From Antrihabitans cavernicola (GTDB lineage: Bacteria; Actinomycetota; Actinomycetes; Mycobacteriales; Mycobacteriaceae), in contig NZ_VLNY01000013.1 of the NCBI RefSeq assembly GCF_008297975.1, positions 1-64,000 of the forward strand: a stretch of DNA of 64,000 nt, read 5' to 3'. The position numbers and the translations under genes are program-made. Shown here piece after piece: positions 1-8,110 of the stretch (position 1 is the first letter of the stretch; the number at the start of each line of letters is the position of its first letter). The notes below the pieces were generated by a model. That model was given only the letters and a program-made list of their open reading frames with translations. It did no database searches and had not been told where the DNA came from.

Positions 1-100
1 TTTCCTGGGTTCGGTTGACCAGCATCTCCGAGATGTGTTCCGTCGCCGCGGCGCCGGGTGAGGTGTCACCCGGTATCCGCATCGGCAAGGTGTCGAACAT
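1..100 (-). CDS. 5' end of an SOS-controlled gene, cut by the left window edge
   Basis: Reading leftwards from an ATG at 98-100 there is an open frame of 33 codons to the window edge, beginning MFDTLPMRIPGDTSPG. The start codon lies inside a perfect actinobacterial LexA box (93-108), so the gene is probably induced by DNA damage. The visible part is too short to recognise a domain. In mycobacteria several LexA-controlled genes encode 13E12-repeat (DUF222/HNH) proteins, and that is one possibility here, but nothing in the 33 residues proves it. The real start could also lie slightly downstream. Confidence 0.4.
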   Translation of the reverse strand, partial: MFDTLPMRIPGDTSPGAAATEHISEMLVNRTQE

Positions 101-108
101 AGGTTCGA
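93..108. promoter_or_regulatory. LexA (SOS) box
   Basis: The sequence TCGAACATAGGTTCGA matches the mycobacterial SOS box pattern TCGAAC-N4-GTTCGA in all twelve fixed positions. It overlaps the putative ATG of the leftward gene at the window edge and is 175 bp upstream of uppP. It most likely controls the leftward gene. Confidence 0.65.
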
Positions 109-282
109 TAATACGCGCACAAACGCTGCAACACAACGGAATTCAGTGTCAAATCTGATGATCACGCCTACAATGCGAGCGCTCCGATAACACGCCCGAT
201 CGCATGGCGCTGACAAGGACTTTCAGCGAAATCACAGGCGCATCGTGATGGGATGCCTTGTTTGCTGAACAGGGGAGAACGT

Positions 283-1119
283 GTGAACATCGCTCAGGCA
301 GTGATTTTGGGAATTGCGGAAGGGCTGACCGAGTTTCTCCCCGTTTCCAGTACCGGGCATTTGACCATCGCGGAGAAGCTGATGGGACTGTCGCTGGACG
401 ACGCATCTGTCACCGCATTCACCGCGATCATTCAGGTGGGTGCGATCGTGGCGGTGATCGTCTACTTCCGTCGCGATATCGTCGCGCTTGTACTGGCCTG
501 GGTGCGCGGATTGGCATTGCCGACTGCACGATCCAACCCCGAGTACCGACTCGCGTGGGCCGTGATCGTCGGCTCGATCCCGATCGGCATCATCGGTTTC
601 CTCGGCAAGGACCTGGTGTCCGGACCGCTTCGCAGCCTGTGGGTGGTTGCCGGTGCGCTCATCACGTGGAGCGCCGTGATGTTCTACGCGGAAAAGGTTG
701 CGACGCAACGTCGTACCGAGCAAGAGGTGACGCTGCGAGACGCAATCGTGGTCGGGCTCTTGCAATGTGTGGCGTTGATACCAGGTGTGTCGAGGTCCGG
801 CGCCACGATCAGCGCCGGGTTGTTCGTGGGGCTCGATCGTGTTGCGGCAACGCGGTTGTCGTTCTTCCTGTCGATTCCAGCGTTGGTCGCGGCAGGCGGA
901 TACGAGGCCGCGACCAACGCAACCGACATCGGGAACGGTGTGGGTTGGCTCGCAACGGGTGTTGCGACACTGGTCAGTCTGATCGTCGCGTACGCGTCCA
1001 TTGCGTGGTTGCTGCGCTTCGTATCCGGCCACCCCATCACGTATTTCGTCGGCTACCGGGTCGCATTGGGCATTGGCCTGATTGCGCTTCTCAGCGCCGG
1101 TGTCCTGTCAGCCACGTGA
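283..1119 (+). CDS. uppP: Undecaprenyl-diphosphatase UppP (BacA)
   Basis: Integral membrane enzyme that removes one phosphate from undecaprenyl diphosphate so that the lipid carrier can be reused for peptidoglycan and other envelope polymers; overexpression gives bacitracin resistance. Both family signatures are present: the glutamate-rich EGLTEFLPVSSTGHL block near the N-terminus (about residues 10-25) and PGVSRSGATIS in the middle. Six or more hydrophobic segments fit the family, as does the length of about 278 residues. The start was set at GTG 283 because AGGGGAGA (271-278) sits just upstream and the family usually begins close to this residue; an upstream in-frame ATG at 253 would add ten residues. 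It overlaps the next small gene by GTGA. Confidence 0.95.
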   Translation: MNIAQAVILGIAEGLTEFLPVSSTGHLTIAEKLMGLSLDDASVTAFTAIIQVGAIVAVIVYFRRDIVALVLAWVRGLALPTARSNPEYRLAWAVIVGSIPIGIIGFLGKDLVSGPLRSLWVVAGALITWSAVMFYAEKVATQRRTEQEVTLRDAIVVGLLQCVALIPGVSRSGATISAGLFVGLDRVAATRLSFFLSIPALVAAGGYEAATNATDIGNGVGWLATGVATLVSLIVAYASIAWLLRFVSGHPITYFVGYRVALGIGLIALLSAGVLSAT

Positions 1120-1361
1120 CCAAGGAAGTCTCACCCGATGCCGCACAAGCGCGGATCTTCATCGCCCTACTCGAAGCGGAATTGGCCATCGCGACGACGG
1201 CGATAGCCGCGACCGATGCCTGGCTCGCGAGGCTGCCCGAGGACGCGTTGGCCGACGTGGAGCATCGACTGTGGCTGCAGGCGCGGAAGTTACGACTGGA
1301 CGTGGACGAGCTGCAGCGGCAGGTCGATTCGCTCGCCAAACGCTTCCTGAAAGCGCGCTGA
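1116..1361 (+). CDS. Small helical protein coupled to uppP
   Basis: An 81-residue frame whose GTG start overlaps the uppP stop (GTGA), the arrangement expected for translational coupling. The product is rich in Ala, Leu, Arg and Glu with no Cys, and from about residue 10 to the end it is predicted by eye to be one or two long amphipathic helices, possibly a coiled coil. There is no signal peptide or membrane segment. I do not recognise a family. The coupling and a good protein-like composition argue that it is real. Confidence 0.55.
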   Translation: MTKEVSPDAAQARIFIALLEAELAIATTAIAATDAWLARLPEDALADVEHRLWLQARKLRLDVDELQRQVDSLAKRFLKAR

Positions 1362-1404
1362 AGGTGATTCGGCCGTTGTCGGATCAGGCGAAATACTCTC
1401 CAGC

Positions 1405-2178
1405 GTGACCACCGACAGAATCCGGATTGCCCCGAGCTCGGCTGCCGTACGGGTACCGACGATCACCGCGATGTTCTGGCTCGCGAAGGCAGCCACCACC
1501 GCGATGGGCGAATCCAGCTCCGACTTCTTGGTGCGCACGCTGCCGCCTCCGGTCGCGGTGCTCCTCGGCGCCGTTGCGCTGGCAATCGCTCTCGCCCTCC
1601 AGCTGACGGCCCGCCGCTACGTGCCGTGGCGATATTGGCTCGCTGTCGCGATGGTCGGTGTGTTCGGAACGATGGCGGCCGACGTGCTGCACGTGGGACT
1701 CGGCATTCCGTACATCGTGTCGACGGTGTTCTTCGCGTTGGCGCTCGCGGCCGTGTTCGTTGTCTGGTTCCGACTGGAAGGCACCTTGTCCATCCACAGC
1801 ATCGACACTGCGCGTCGGGAATGGTGCTACTGGGCGGCCGTGATGACGACGTTCGCATTCGGAACTGCCGCAGGCGATCTCACTGCGGTGTCATTGCATC
1901 TCGGCTACCTCGCGTCCGGCGTGTTGTTCGCGTTGGTGATCGCAGTGCCAGCGGTCGGCTACTTCAAGTTCGCGCTGAATCCGATCGTCGCGTTCTGGTT
2001 CGCCTACATCGTGACCCGACCCCTCGGTGCATCGCTGGCGGACTGGGCTGGTGTTTCGCCCGATCGCGGTGGACTCGATCTGGGGCCGGGTACCGTCAGT
2101 CTTGCGCTCATCGGCGTGATCGTGGCGTTGGTCGTCGCAATGACAAGGCAGCGCCGTTTGTCGGTTGACCGGCTGTGA
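1405..2178 (+). CDS. COG4705-type multi-pass membrane protein
   Basis: A 257-residue protein with about eight hydrophobic segments arranged as an internal repeat: each unit carries a small-residue/acidic motif of the type K/T-x-T-T-A-x-G-E/D-x-x-x-D (seen around AATTAMGESSSDF, and again as TFAFGTAAGDL). This architecture is that of the uncharacterised bacterial family COG4705, whose function is not established. It starts at GTG 1405. It lies 43 bp after the preceding small gene and its end overlaps the region leading into the response regulator, so the two may be co-transcribed. A role as sensor partner of that regulator is possible but is only inferred from position. Confidence 0.75.
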   Translation: MTTDRIRIAPSSAAVRVPTITAMFWLAKAATTAMGESSSDFLVRTLPPPVAVLLGAVALAIALALQLTARRYVPWRYWLAVAMVGVFGTMAADVLHVGLGIPYIVSTVFFALALAAVFVVWFRLEGTLSIHSIDTARREWCYWAAVMTTFAFGTAAGDLTAVSLHLGYLASGVLFALVIAVPAVGYFKFALNPIVAFWFAYIVTRPLGASLADWAGVSPDRGGLDLGPGTVSLALIGVIVALVVAMTRQRRLSVDRL

Positions 2179-2197
2179 CATGGGCATCGGAGACGAC

Positions 2198-2866
2198 GTG
2201 CGAGTTCTGGTTGTCGAGGACGAGGTGCGCCTCGCCGAGGTGATCCGCCGCGGGCTGGTTGCCGAAGGTTTCGTGGTGGATGTGGAGCGCGACGGCGACC
2301 GCGGATTCGATACAGCGCTGAGCGAAGCTTTCGACGCGATAGTTCTCGACATCATGCTGCCGGGCAAGCACGGTTACGACATCGTTCGTGATCTTCGCGC
2401 GGCCCAGGTGTGGACGCCCATTTTGATGCTCTCGGCGAAGGACGGCGAATACGACCTTGCCGACGCCTTCGATCTCGGAGCAGACGACTACCTGGTCAAA
2501 CCGTTCTCGTTCGTAGTCCTGATCGCGCGACTTCGGGCGTTGATTCGTCGAGGCGCACCCGAGCGCCCCGCCATTCTGCGAGCGGGGAGTCTGGAACTGG
2601 ACCCGTCTCGGCATCGGGTCACTCGCGAGGGGCGTGAGCTCGCTCTGACACCTCGCGAGCACAGCGTGCTCGAATTTCTGATGCGGCACGCAGGCACTGT
2701 CGTCACGAAGGCCGAGATCGTCAAAGCCGTGTGGGACACCAACTACGAGGGCGACGAGAACATCGTCGAGGTCTACATCGGCTACCTGCGCCGCAAGGTG
2801 GACCAACCGTTCTCGACGCCGTGCATCGAGACCGTCCGCGGAATCGGCTACCGGTTGTCCGAATAA
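2198..2866 (+). CDS. OmpR/PhoB-family response regulator
   Basis: Two-domain DNA-binding response regulator of about 222 residues. The receiver domain starts VRVLVVEDE, contains the phospho-acceptor aspartate in VLDIMLPG (about residue 52) and the conserved lysine in DYLVKPF. The C-terminal winged helix has the usual LTPREHSVLEFL and YLRRKVD...IETVRGIGYRL blocks. GTG 2198 was chosen because GGAGA (2189-2193) is well spaced; in-frame starts at 2165 or ATG 2180 are alternatives. No histidine kinase gene is adjacent, so it is an orphan within this window; the COG4705 membrane protein just upstream is the only candidate membrane partner. Confidence 0.9.
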   Translation: MRVLVVEDEVRLAEVIRRGLVAEGFVVDVERDGDRGFDTALSEAFDAIVLDIMLPGKHGYDIVRDLRAAQVWTPILMLSAKDGEYDLADAFDLGADDYLVKPFSFVVLIARLRALIRRGAPERPAILRAGSLELDPSRHRVTREGRELALTPREHSVLEFLMRHAGTVVTKAEIVKAVWDTNYEGDENIVEVYIGYLRRKVDQPFSTPCIETVRGIGYRLSE

Positions 2867-2910
2867 GCCGGATTGTCGTATAAGTTGCCTTCAGCTATGG
2901 CCGGGGAACG

Positions 2911-3189
2911 CGCCGTCGGCACCCATATCGACGCCCCTGCGCACAAATCGTGGGCGGTGCCACCGTCGACATGATTGCGGCTGGTGACCTGGTTGCGCCG
3001 CTCGTCGTGATCGATATCGCCGCGAAGGCGGAGCGCGATGCCCACATCGCGTGTCTCGGCGTAGGTCGCTACGGCGTCGAGGCGTTGGCCAACCTGTCGA
3101 CGGTGCCCGCGGTGGGCGCAACCGTTGTCGTCGGGGCACCCACTCACGGCGGGTCGGGCGGGCCGTGTCGCGTGTTGGCGCTCTCCTGA
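2911..3189 (+). pseudogene. Remnant of a cyclase-family (kynurenine formamidase-like) gene
   Basis: Three pieces of the metal-dependent cyclase family can be read in order but not in one frame. First the metal-binding block VGTHIDAPAHKS (2914-2949, frame of 2921), then, after a frameshift near 2950, the block GATVDMIAAGDLVAPLVVIDIAAKA, and finally the C-terminal block RYGVEALANL...GSGGPCRVLAL. Between the second and third blocks most of the middle of the enzyme is absent, so there has been an internal deletion as well as a frameshift. The N-terminal part before the HxDAPxH block is also missing. Intact relatives hydrolyse amides or cyclise small acids such as N-formylkynurenine. The family assignment rests on recognised motifs. 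Confidence 0.6.
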
Positions 3190-3196
3190 CGCTTGC

Positions 3197-3820
3197 TCAG
3201 GCCCGCTGATCGGCGAGCAGCTGGGCGAACGGAATCGGGTCGTCGAACGGATCGACCGGTCGCACAGCGGGACGACGATCGAGGATGTCGGCGAGTTCTG
3301 TTGCCGCACGGTCGATTCGGTCGACCAAGCCAGGCCCGCCTGCCCCGCTCGAACCCCAGTCCTCGGTGGCCGCGTACACCGACGTCGGGACGACGCTCGC
3401 GTGGAGGTATGCGAACATCGGGCGCAGTGCGTGCTCCAAAGCCAGTGAGTGCCTGGCACTTCCGCCGGTGGCGCCGATCAGCACAGGGATACCTGCGAGC
3501 GAGTCCTTCTCCAGCACATCGAAGAAGGTCTTGAACAGGCCGCTGTACGACGCGTTGAAGATCGGCGTCACCGCGATCAGCGCGTCGGCACCCGTGACCT
3601 TCTCGATGGCCGCACGCAGCGACCCTGCCGGAAATCCGGTGATCAGGTTGTTCGCCAAATCCTGTGCGTGTTCACGGAGATCGACGAATTCGAGTCGAGC
3701 GGTGGAGCCGTTCGCCTGCAGTGCCTTCTCGGTTGCGGTGGCGAGGCGCTCGCCAAGCAGTCGGGTCGACGACGGCTGGCTCAGGCCTGCGGTCACGACT
3801 GCGATACGCAAGGTCGTCAT
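3197..3820 (-). CDS. NADPH-dependent FMN reductase (CE1759-type)
   Basis: Flavodoxin-like FMN reductase of 207 residues that most probably supplies reduced FMN to the luciferase-like monooxygenase encoded just upstream on the same strand. The N-terminus reads MTTLRIAVVTAGLSQPSST, with the phosphate-binding loop GLSQPSSTR, followed by TPIFNASYSGLFKTF and ATGGSARHSLAL, the blocks seen in the NADPH_dep_FMN_red family. The ATG at 3818-3820 overlaps the stop of the monooxygenase, so the two are translationally coupled, which is the standing arrangement of the CE1758/CE1759 pair in corynebacteria and relatives. Physiological substrate of the pair is unknown. Confidence 0.88.
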   Translation of the reverse strand: MTTLRIAVVTAGLSQPSSTRLLGERLATATEKALQANGSTARLEFVDLREHAQDLANNLITGFPAGSLRAAIEKVTGADALIAVTPIFNASYSGLFKTFFDVLEKDSLAGIPVLIGATGGSARHSLALEHALRPMFAYLHASVVPTSVYAATEDWGSSGAGGPGLVDRIDRAATELADILDRRPAVRPVDPFDDPIPFAQLLADQRA

Positions 3821-4887
3821 CGCGTCACCGCTGTCCTCGGGTGGATCGGGCCGTCGGGGACGTGCGCCGGTCGGAGGGTGTCGAACTCCTTGCGCAGCAC
3901 CGGGATCACGTGCTCGCCGAGCAGATCCAGCTGTTCGAGAACGGTGGACAACGGCAGGCCCGCGTGATCGACAAGGAACAGCTGGCGTTGGTAGTCGCCG
4001 AAATGGTCGCGGAAGGTGAGCGTCTTGTCGATGACTTCCTGCGGACTGCCGACCGTCAGTGGCGTGTCGGCCGTGAACTCTTCGAGCGACGGTCCATGGC
4101 CATAGACCGGAGCGTTGTCGAAGTAGGGCCGGAACTTCCTGACTGCGTCCTGAGAGTTCTTGCTCATGAACACCTGGCCCCCGAGCCCGACGATCGCCTG
4201 GTCCGCGGAGCCGTGACCGTAGTGCTCGTAGCGCCGACGGTAGAGATCGATCAGACGCTGGAAGTGATCCTTCGGCCAGAAGATGTGGTTGGCGAAGAAC
4301 CCGTCGCCGTAATACGCGGCCTGCTCGGCGATCTGAGGGCTGCGGATGGAGCCGTGCCAGACGAAGGGCGGAACGTCGTCGAGCGGTCGCGGCGTCGAGG
4401 TGAACGACTGCAGCGGCGTGCGGAACTTGCCTTCCCAGTCGACTACGTCCTCGCGCCAAAGCCGGTGCAGCAGATCGTAGTTCTCGATGGCGAGCGGGAT
4501 GCCGTCGCGAATGTCCTTGCCGAACCACGGGTAGACGGGGCCGGTGTTGCCTCGGCCGAGCATCAGGTCGACGCGACCGTCGGCGAGGTGCTGCAGCATG
4601 GCGAAGTCTTCGGCGATCTTGACCGGGTCGTTGGTCGTGATCAGCGTGGTCGCCGTGGACAGCAGGATTCGATCGGTCCGTGCGGCGACGTAGCCGAGCA
4701 TGGTGGTCGGGGAGGACGGGACGAACGGCGGGTTGTGGTGCTCGCCGGTTGCGAACACGTCGAGGCCGATCTCTTCGGCCTTCTGCGCGATCGCGACCAT
4801 GGCCTTGATCCGCTCGGCCTCGGTGGGTGTGTGGCCCGTCGTCGGATCCGTCGTGACGTCGCCGACCGTGAAGATTCCGAACTGCAT
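3817..4887 (-). CDS. Luciferase-like FMN-dependent monooxygenase (CE1758-type)
   Basis: Bacterial luciferase-like TIM-barrel oxygenase, 356 residues, begin MQFGIFTVGDVT. It contains the flavin-site landmarks of the family, including GEHHNPPF, a YVAARTDRI segment, and the LGRGNTGPVYPWFG block. It presumably uses FMNH2 from the coupled reductase and oxygen to oxidise an unidentified carbon substrate. AGGAGG precedes the ATG at good spacing. A palindrome about 18 bp upstream of the start may be its operator. The pair is transcribed leftwards away from the acyl-CoA dehydrogenase gene, which points the same way. Confidence 0.88.
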   Translation of the reverse strand: MQFGIFTVGDVTTDPTTGHTPTEAERIKAMVAIAQKAEEIGLDVFATGEHHNPPFVPSSPTTMLGYVAARTDRILLSTATTLITTNDPVKIAEDFAMLQHLADGRVDLMLGRGNTGPVYPWFGKDIRDGIPLAIENYDLLHRLWREDVVDWEGKFRTPLQSFTSTPRPLDDVPPFVWHGSIRSPQIAEQAAYYGDGFFANHIFWPKDHFQRLIDLYRRRYEHYGHGSADQAIVGLGGQVFMSKNSQDAVRKFRPYFDNAPVYGHGPSLEEFTADTPLTVGSPQEVIDKTLTFRDHFGDYQRQLFLVDHAGLPLSTVLEQLDLLGEHVIPVLRKEFDTLRPAHVPDGPIHPRTAVTR

Positions 4888-4904
4888 GCCGACCTCCTGA
4901 TGAT

Positions 4905-4921
4905 TGAAAGTTGAACTATCA
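4905..4921. promoter_or_regulatory. Palindromic operator candidate upstream of the FMN monooxygenase
   Basis: TGAAAGTTGAACTATCA reads nearly the same on both strands, centred on AGTTGAACT. Its size and A/T richness in GC-rich surroundings resemble MarR- or TetR-type operators. It lies between the ribosome binding site region of the monooxygenase gene and the upstream acyl-CoA dehydrogenase end. No regulator gene is adjacent, so the binder is unknown. Confidence 0.35.
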
Positions 4922-4980
4922 TCGAGAACGAGCCGGACGTCGGAGTTATTCCGCGAAGTCAGAACGGCGTCGACGCAGGG

Positions 4981-6906
4981 TTAGCCGCCACCGTCCGTGC
5001 CGGGACCACCGAGCATGGCAGCACCGAGCAACGATTCCGGAACGCCGAGGCCGTCGACCATGGTCAGCGCGTGCGGCCGCAGCACCCGGCAGCGGTCGTT
5101 GATGCCACGAAGCACCGCCTTGGCGCGCTCGACCGAGAGGTGCCGGTGCTCCATGAACCAGGCCTTGTCCTCGTCGATCACCGTCAGCGCGTACAGGTCG
5201 CAGAGATCGGAGAGCAGGTCCTTGGCCGCCTCGTCCTTGCACGCGTCGATGCCGGCGACAAAGGCCTCCAACACGATTCGATCGATGTGCGCCCGCGCCG
5301 CCCGCAGCACGTGATCCTGGACGAAGTTGAAGGCGTCGAACGGATCTTCTTCGCGCTTCTGCGCACCCTGGAGGCGGCGAGCCGCGGTGGAGAGCAGGTA
5401 CTCCTCTCGGTCCTCGATCATCCGCAGCTGGGTGCCCCGGTTGAAGAGGCTGCCGTCCTCCTCGTTGTCCTGACGGGTATCGAGCAGCGTCTGGATGATC
5501 TGCTGTGCGGCCGTGCGCTTCTTGACCACGTCGCTGATGTTGACGGCGGCGAAGCGCATCCAATCGACCGGACTCATGCCACGCACCTCGTCGGCGTATG
5601 CGGTGAGCAGTTCCTTCGCGACCAGCTGCGTGAGCACGTGATTGTCGCCCTCGAAGGTGGTGAACACATCGGTGTCCGCCTTCAGCGCGACCAGCCGGTT
5701 CTCCATCAGGTAGCCGGCGCCGCCGCAAGCTTCCCGACACTCCTGCAACGCGCGAGTGGCGTGTGCGGTCTGAGCGGCCTTGAGTCCGGCCGCGCGACCT
5801 TCCAGTTCACGCTGCTCGTGCGGGTCGACGTCGTCGGAGGACTGGATGGTCTGCATCTTCAGGATCAGCTCGTTCTGCGCGAACGCCAACGCATACGACC
5901 GCGCGATCAACGGGAACAACCGTCGCTGATGCGTGAGGTAGTCCATGATCAGAACTTCTTGATCGCTCTTGGGTGCGCTGAACTGCCTGCGCTGCAACGC
6001 ATATCGGGTCGCGATGGTGAGTCCGACCTTGGCGGCCGCAGCAGCCGAGCCGCCGACCGTGACACGACCGCGCACAAGAGTGCCGACCATCGTGAAGAAG
6101 CGACGGTTCGGGTTCTCGATGGGTGAGGAGTACTTTCCGTCCTCGCTCACGTCGGCGTATTTGTTCAGCAGATTTTCGCGGGGGACGCGGACGTGGTCGA
6201 AGACGAGCCTGCCGTTGTCGACGCCGGGCAGTCCGCCCTTGTAGCCGCAGTCCGACGTGGTGACACCGGGCAGATCGTTGCCTTGGTCGTCACGGATCGG
6301 AACGACGAAGCAGTGCACACCTTCGCTCGCGCCGTCGATCACGAGTTGCGCGAACACGGCGGCAACCTTGGCGTGCTGCGCTGCACCGCCGATGTAGTCC
6401 TTACGGGCACCGGGAGTGGGTGTGTCGATGACGAATTCACCGGTGGCGGCGTCGTAGGTCGCGGTGGTGCCCAGTTCCTGAACGTCGCTGCCATGCCCCG
6501 ATTCGGTCATCGCGAAGCAGCCGAGCAGGTCCAGATCGATCAGCGGCTTGATGTACGCGTCGTGGTGGCGCTTGGTGCCGAGGTTCTCGATCGCGCCACC
6601 GAACAGCCCCCACTGGACGCCTGCCTTGACCATCAGCGACAGGTCCGACATCGCGAGCATCTCGATGCTGGCAACCGCTGCGCCCGCATGGCCGGTGCCG
6701 CCGTTCTCGACGCGGAATCCGTTGGCGGCGTAGCCCTCCTTGGCCAACAACTGCATCTGCTCGAGCGCGATCTGACGTGCCTTGGCGAGGTCGGGTGTGT
6801 AGTGGGGTGCGAACTCCGGTCGGTCGAGGTCGAGGCGTGTCTTCTCCCGTACGTCGCGCCAGGGACCGTCCAACGCATTGCGGATGTGATCAGCTGTCGT
6901 GGCCAT
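4981..6906 (-). CDS. Acyl-CoA dehydrogenase/oxidase-type flavoprotein
   Basis: A 641-residue protein, longer than the usual 380-residue acyl-CoA dehydrogenases and closer to the acyl-CoA oxidase-like mycolic actinobacterial group. The flavin-binding middle has CFAMTESGHGSDVQ (about residues 130-145) and a RGRVTVGGSAAAAAK block; CREACGGAGYLMENRL and TFEGDNHVLTQLVAKELL (roughly residues 390-430) are typical of the ACOX group. A 200-residue helical C-terminal extension follows. It should introduce the 2,3 double bond into an acyl-CoA, probably in fatty acid breakdown, with electrons going to oxygen or ETF. ATG 6904-6906 is a clear start. Confidence 0.9.
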   Translation of the reverse strand: MATTADHIRNALDGPWRDVREKTRLDLDRPEFAPHYTPDLAKARQIALEQMQLLAKEGYAANGFRVENGGTGHAGAAVASIEMLAMSDLSLMVKAGVQWGLFGGAIENLGTKRHHDAYIKPLIDLDLLGCFAMTESGHGSDVQELGTTATYDAATGEFVIDTPTPGARKDYIGGAAQHAKVAAVFAQLVIDGASEGVHCFVVPIRDDQGNDLPGVTTSDCGYKGGLPGVDNGRLVFDHVRVPRENLLNKYADVSEDGKYSSPIENPNRRFFTMVGTLVRGRVTVGGSAAAAAKVGLTIATRYALQRRQFSAPKSDQEVLIMDYLTHQRRLFPLIARSYALAFAQNELILKMQTIQSSDDVDPHEQRELEGRAAGLKAAQTAHATRALQECREACGGAGYLMENRLVALKADTDVFTTFEGDNHVLTQLVAKELLTAYADEVRGMSPVDWMRFAAVNISDVVKKRTAAQQIIQTLLDTRQDNEEDGSLFNRGTQLRMIEDREEYLLSTAARRLQGAQKREEDPFDAFNFVQDHVLRAARAHIDRIVLEAFVAGIDACKDEAAKDLLSDLCDLYALTVIDEDKAWFMEHRHLSVERAKAVLRGINDRCRVLRPHALTMVDGLGVPESLLGAAMLGGPGTDGGG

Positions 6907-7067
6907 ACCTGACGGTAGCGCGGCGTGCGGTCGGGAGGGACGGTGTTGACCGCAATAGCCGGTCGTTGCACTTGCTTACGATGCTGGTGGAATTGCGGTC
7001 TCGCGCCGACTCGTTCGCCTGCCTAACCTGCGGGTACAGGCAATCTGATCGAGCTAGGCGGTACGTC

Positions 7068-7274
7068 ATGAAGCGCGTGTGTGTGAATGTTGTTGCAGTG
7101 GTAGCGATCACGATGTCGGCGGGTTTGGTGGTAGCGCCGATGGCCTCGGCCGGTCAGGTTTCCGGCTCGTCGCAGCAGGAATTCGATATTTTCCAGGCCA
7201 TCGTGAAGTTCTTCGTTCCGAGCATATGTTCGTTGGCGGGTAGCGATGGCTGCGCCCCCGGAACTGTGCGTTAG
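7068..7274 (+). CDS. Small secreted protein with two cysteines
   Basis: A 68-residue product with a classical signal peptide: MKR, a hydrophobic stretch, then MASAG with a likely cleavage after ASA at about residue 27. The mature part would be only about 40 residues, with two cysteines (CSLAGSDGC) able to form a small disulfide loop. No family is recognised. It is convergent with the globin gene, separated by 3 bp. Short secreted proteins of this kind are common in nocardiae and rhodococci but their role is unknown. Confidence 0.6.
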   Translation: MKRVCVNVVAVVAITMSAGLVVAPMASAGQVSGSSQQEFDIFQAIVKFFVPSICSLAGSDGCAPGTVR

Positions 7275-7277
7275 CGG

Positions 7278-7742
7278 CTAGCCCTCGAACGGCGGCGCGA
7301 CGCCCCAGCCCCATCGCGGAACAGGGGCCTGCTCGACGACCTTCGCGCCGGGCTGGGAGTTGGCGAGCGCGATTCGTGTTCCCCACTCCACGTATGCCAT
7401 GAACGCCGAACGGAATTCGGGATCCGCGGGCAGTCCGGCGTCGTCGGCGGCCAGGCTCATGGTCGACGCGAAGCGGTGGCGTTGCGCGTCGGTGATGCCG
7501 AGGTCGATGTGGTGATGCAACATCCGCTGATAGCCGCCGAACTCGTCGGTGTAGCGCGCGGGTCCGCCGAAAACCTCGCACCACCATAGCGTCACGTTGT
7601 GCCGATGCTCCTCGTGGACGCCGCCGGGAAACAGCGGCGAGATCAGGTCGTCCTTCTCGACGCGGTCGTAGAAGGCATCGATCAGCGATCGGAACGCCGT
7701 CTCGCCTCCAGCCCAGTCGAACAGTGTCGGGTCAGTGCTCAT
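7278..7742 (-). CDS. glbO: Group II truncated haemoglobin (GlbO-like)
   Basis: A 154-residue 2-on-2 globin. Landmarks of group II are visible: FYDRVEKDDLISPLFP at the B/C corner, HRHNVTLWWCEVFGG in the E helix region, a histidine-rich MLHHHIDL segment that carries the proximal ligand, and a tryptophan at the G8 position in AYVEWGTRIAL. The family handles oxygen and reactive nitrogen or peroxide species in actinobacteria. It overlaps the upstream ABM-domain gene by 11 bp, so both are probably made from one mRNA that starts at the TetR divergent promoter; this hints at a redox stress function, though the link is inferred. Possible extra relevance: a nitrite-producing gene pair is present elsewhere in the window. 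Confidence 0.85.
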   Translation of the reverse strand: MSTDPTLFDWAGGETAFRSLIDAFYDRVEKDDLISPLFPGGVHEEHRHNVTLWWCEVFGGPARYTDEFGGYQRMLHHHIDLGITDAQRHRFASTMSLAADDAGLPADPEFRSAFMAYVEWGTRIALANSQPGAKVVEQAPVPRWGWGVAPPFEG

Positions 7743-8043
7743 GGCGGAGTGCGTCCTTCCGAACGTCGAAATGACTCATCTCGTCGATCGACGAAAAGTA
7801 CGGGCGCACAGCGGCAAAGAAGTCGGCGAAGCCTGCGCTCTGGCGAAAACCGTTCTCGTGCCCGTCGATCGAGTCCCATTCGATGCGGACGACGAAATGC
7901 GTCGGGTCTTCCACGCCTTGCGTGAATTCGTAACCGAGACAATGCGAATCGGCGTCGAGCACGTGTGATGCCCGTTCGTACGCATCGAGGAAGGCGGCGG
8001 CGGTGTCTTCGGAAATCGTGTAGCGGATGTATTCGACAATCAT
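7732..8043 (-). CDS. ABM-domain (YgiN-like) monooxygenase
   Basis: A 103-residue dimeric alpha-beta barrel protein of the antibiotic biosynthesis monooxygenase group (Pfam ABM). It starts MIVEYIRYTI and has the HFVVRIEWDSIDGHENGFRQS central strand-helix pattern. Members oxidise quinols or aromatic substrates without cofactors, or only bind them. It is the first gene of a two-gene unit with the truncated haemoglobin and is divergent from a TetR regulator, which probably represses both. Confidence 0.85.
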   Translation of the reverse strand: MIVEYIRYTISEDTAAAFLDAYERASHVLDADSHCLGYEFTQGVEDPTHFVVRIEWDSIDGHENGFRQSAGFADFFAAVRPYFSSIDEMSHFDVRKDALRHEH

Positions 8044-8073
8044 CTGAACTCCGATCTACGCTGGTCCCATCAA

Positions 8074-8091
8074 CAATACAGATCTGTATTG
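8074..8091. promoter_or_regulatory. TetR operator, perfect 18-bp palindrome
   Basis: CAATACAGATCTGTATTG is identical on both strands. It lies in the 67-bp divergent gap between the ABM monooxygenase gene (left) and the tetR gene (right), where it would overlap both promoters. This is the standard position for the operator of a divergently transcribed TetR repressor. Confidence 0.8.
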
Positions 8092-8110
8092 AATTGGGAA
8101 GGAGTCGGCG

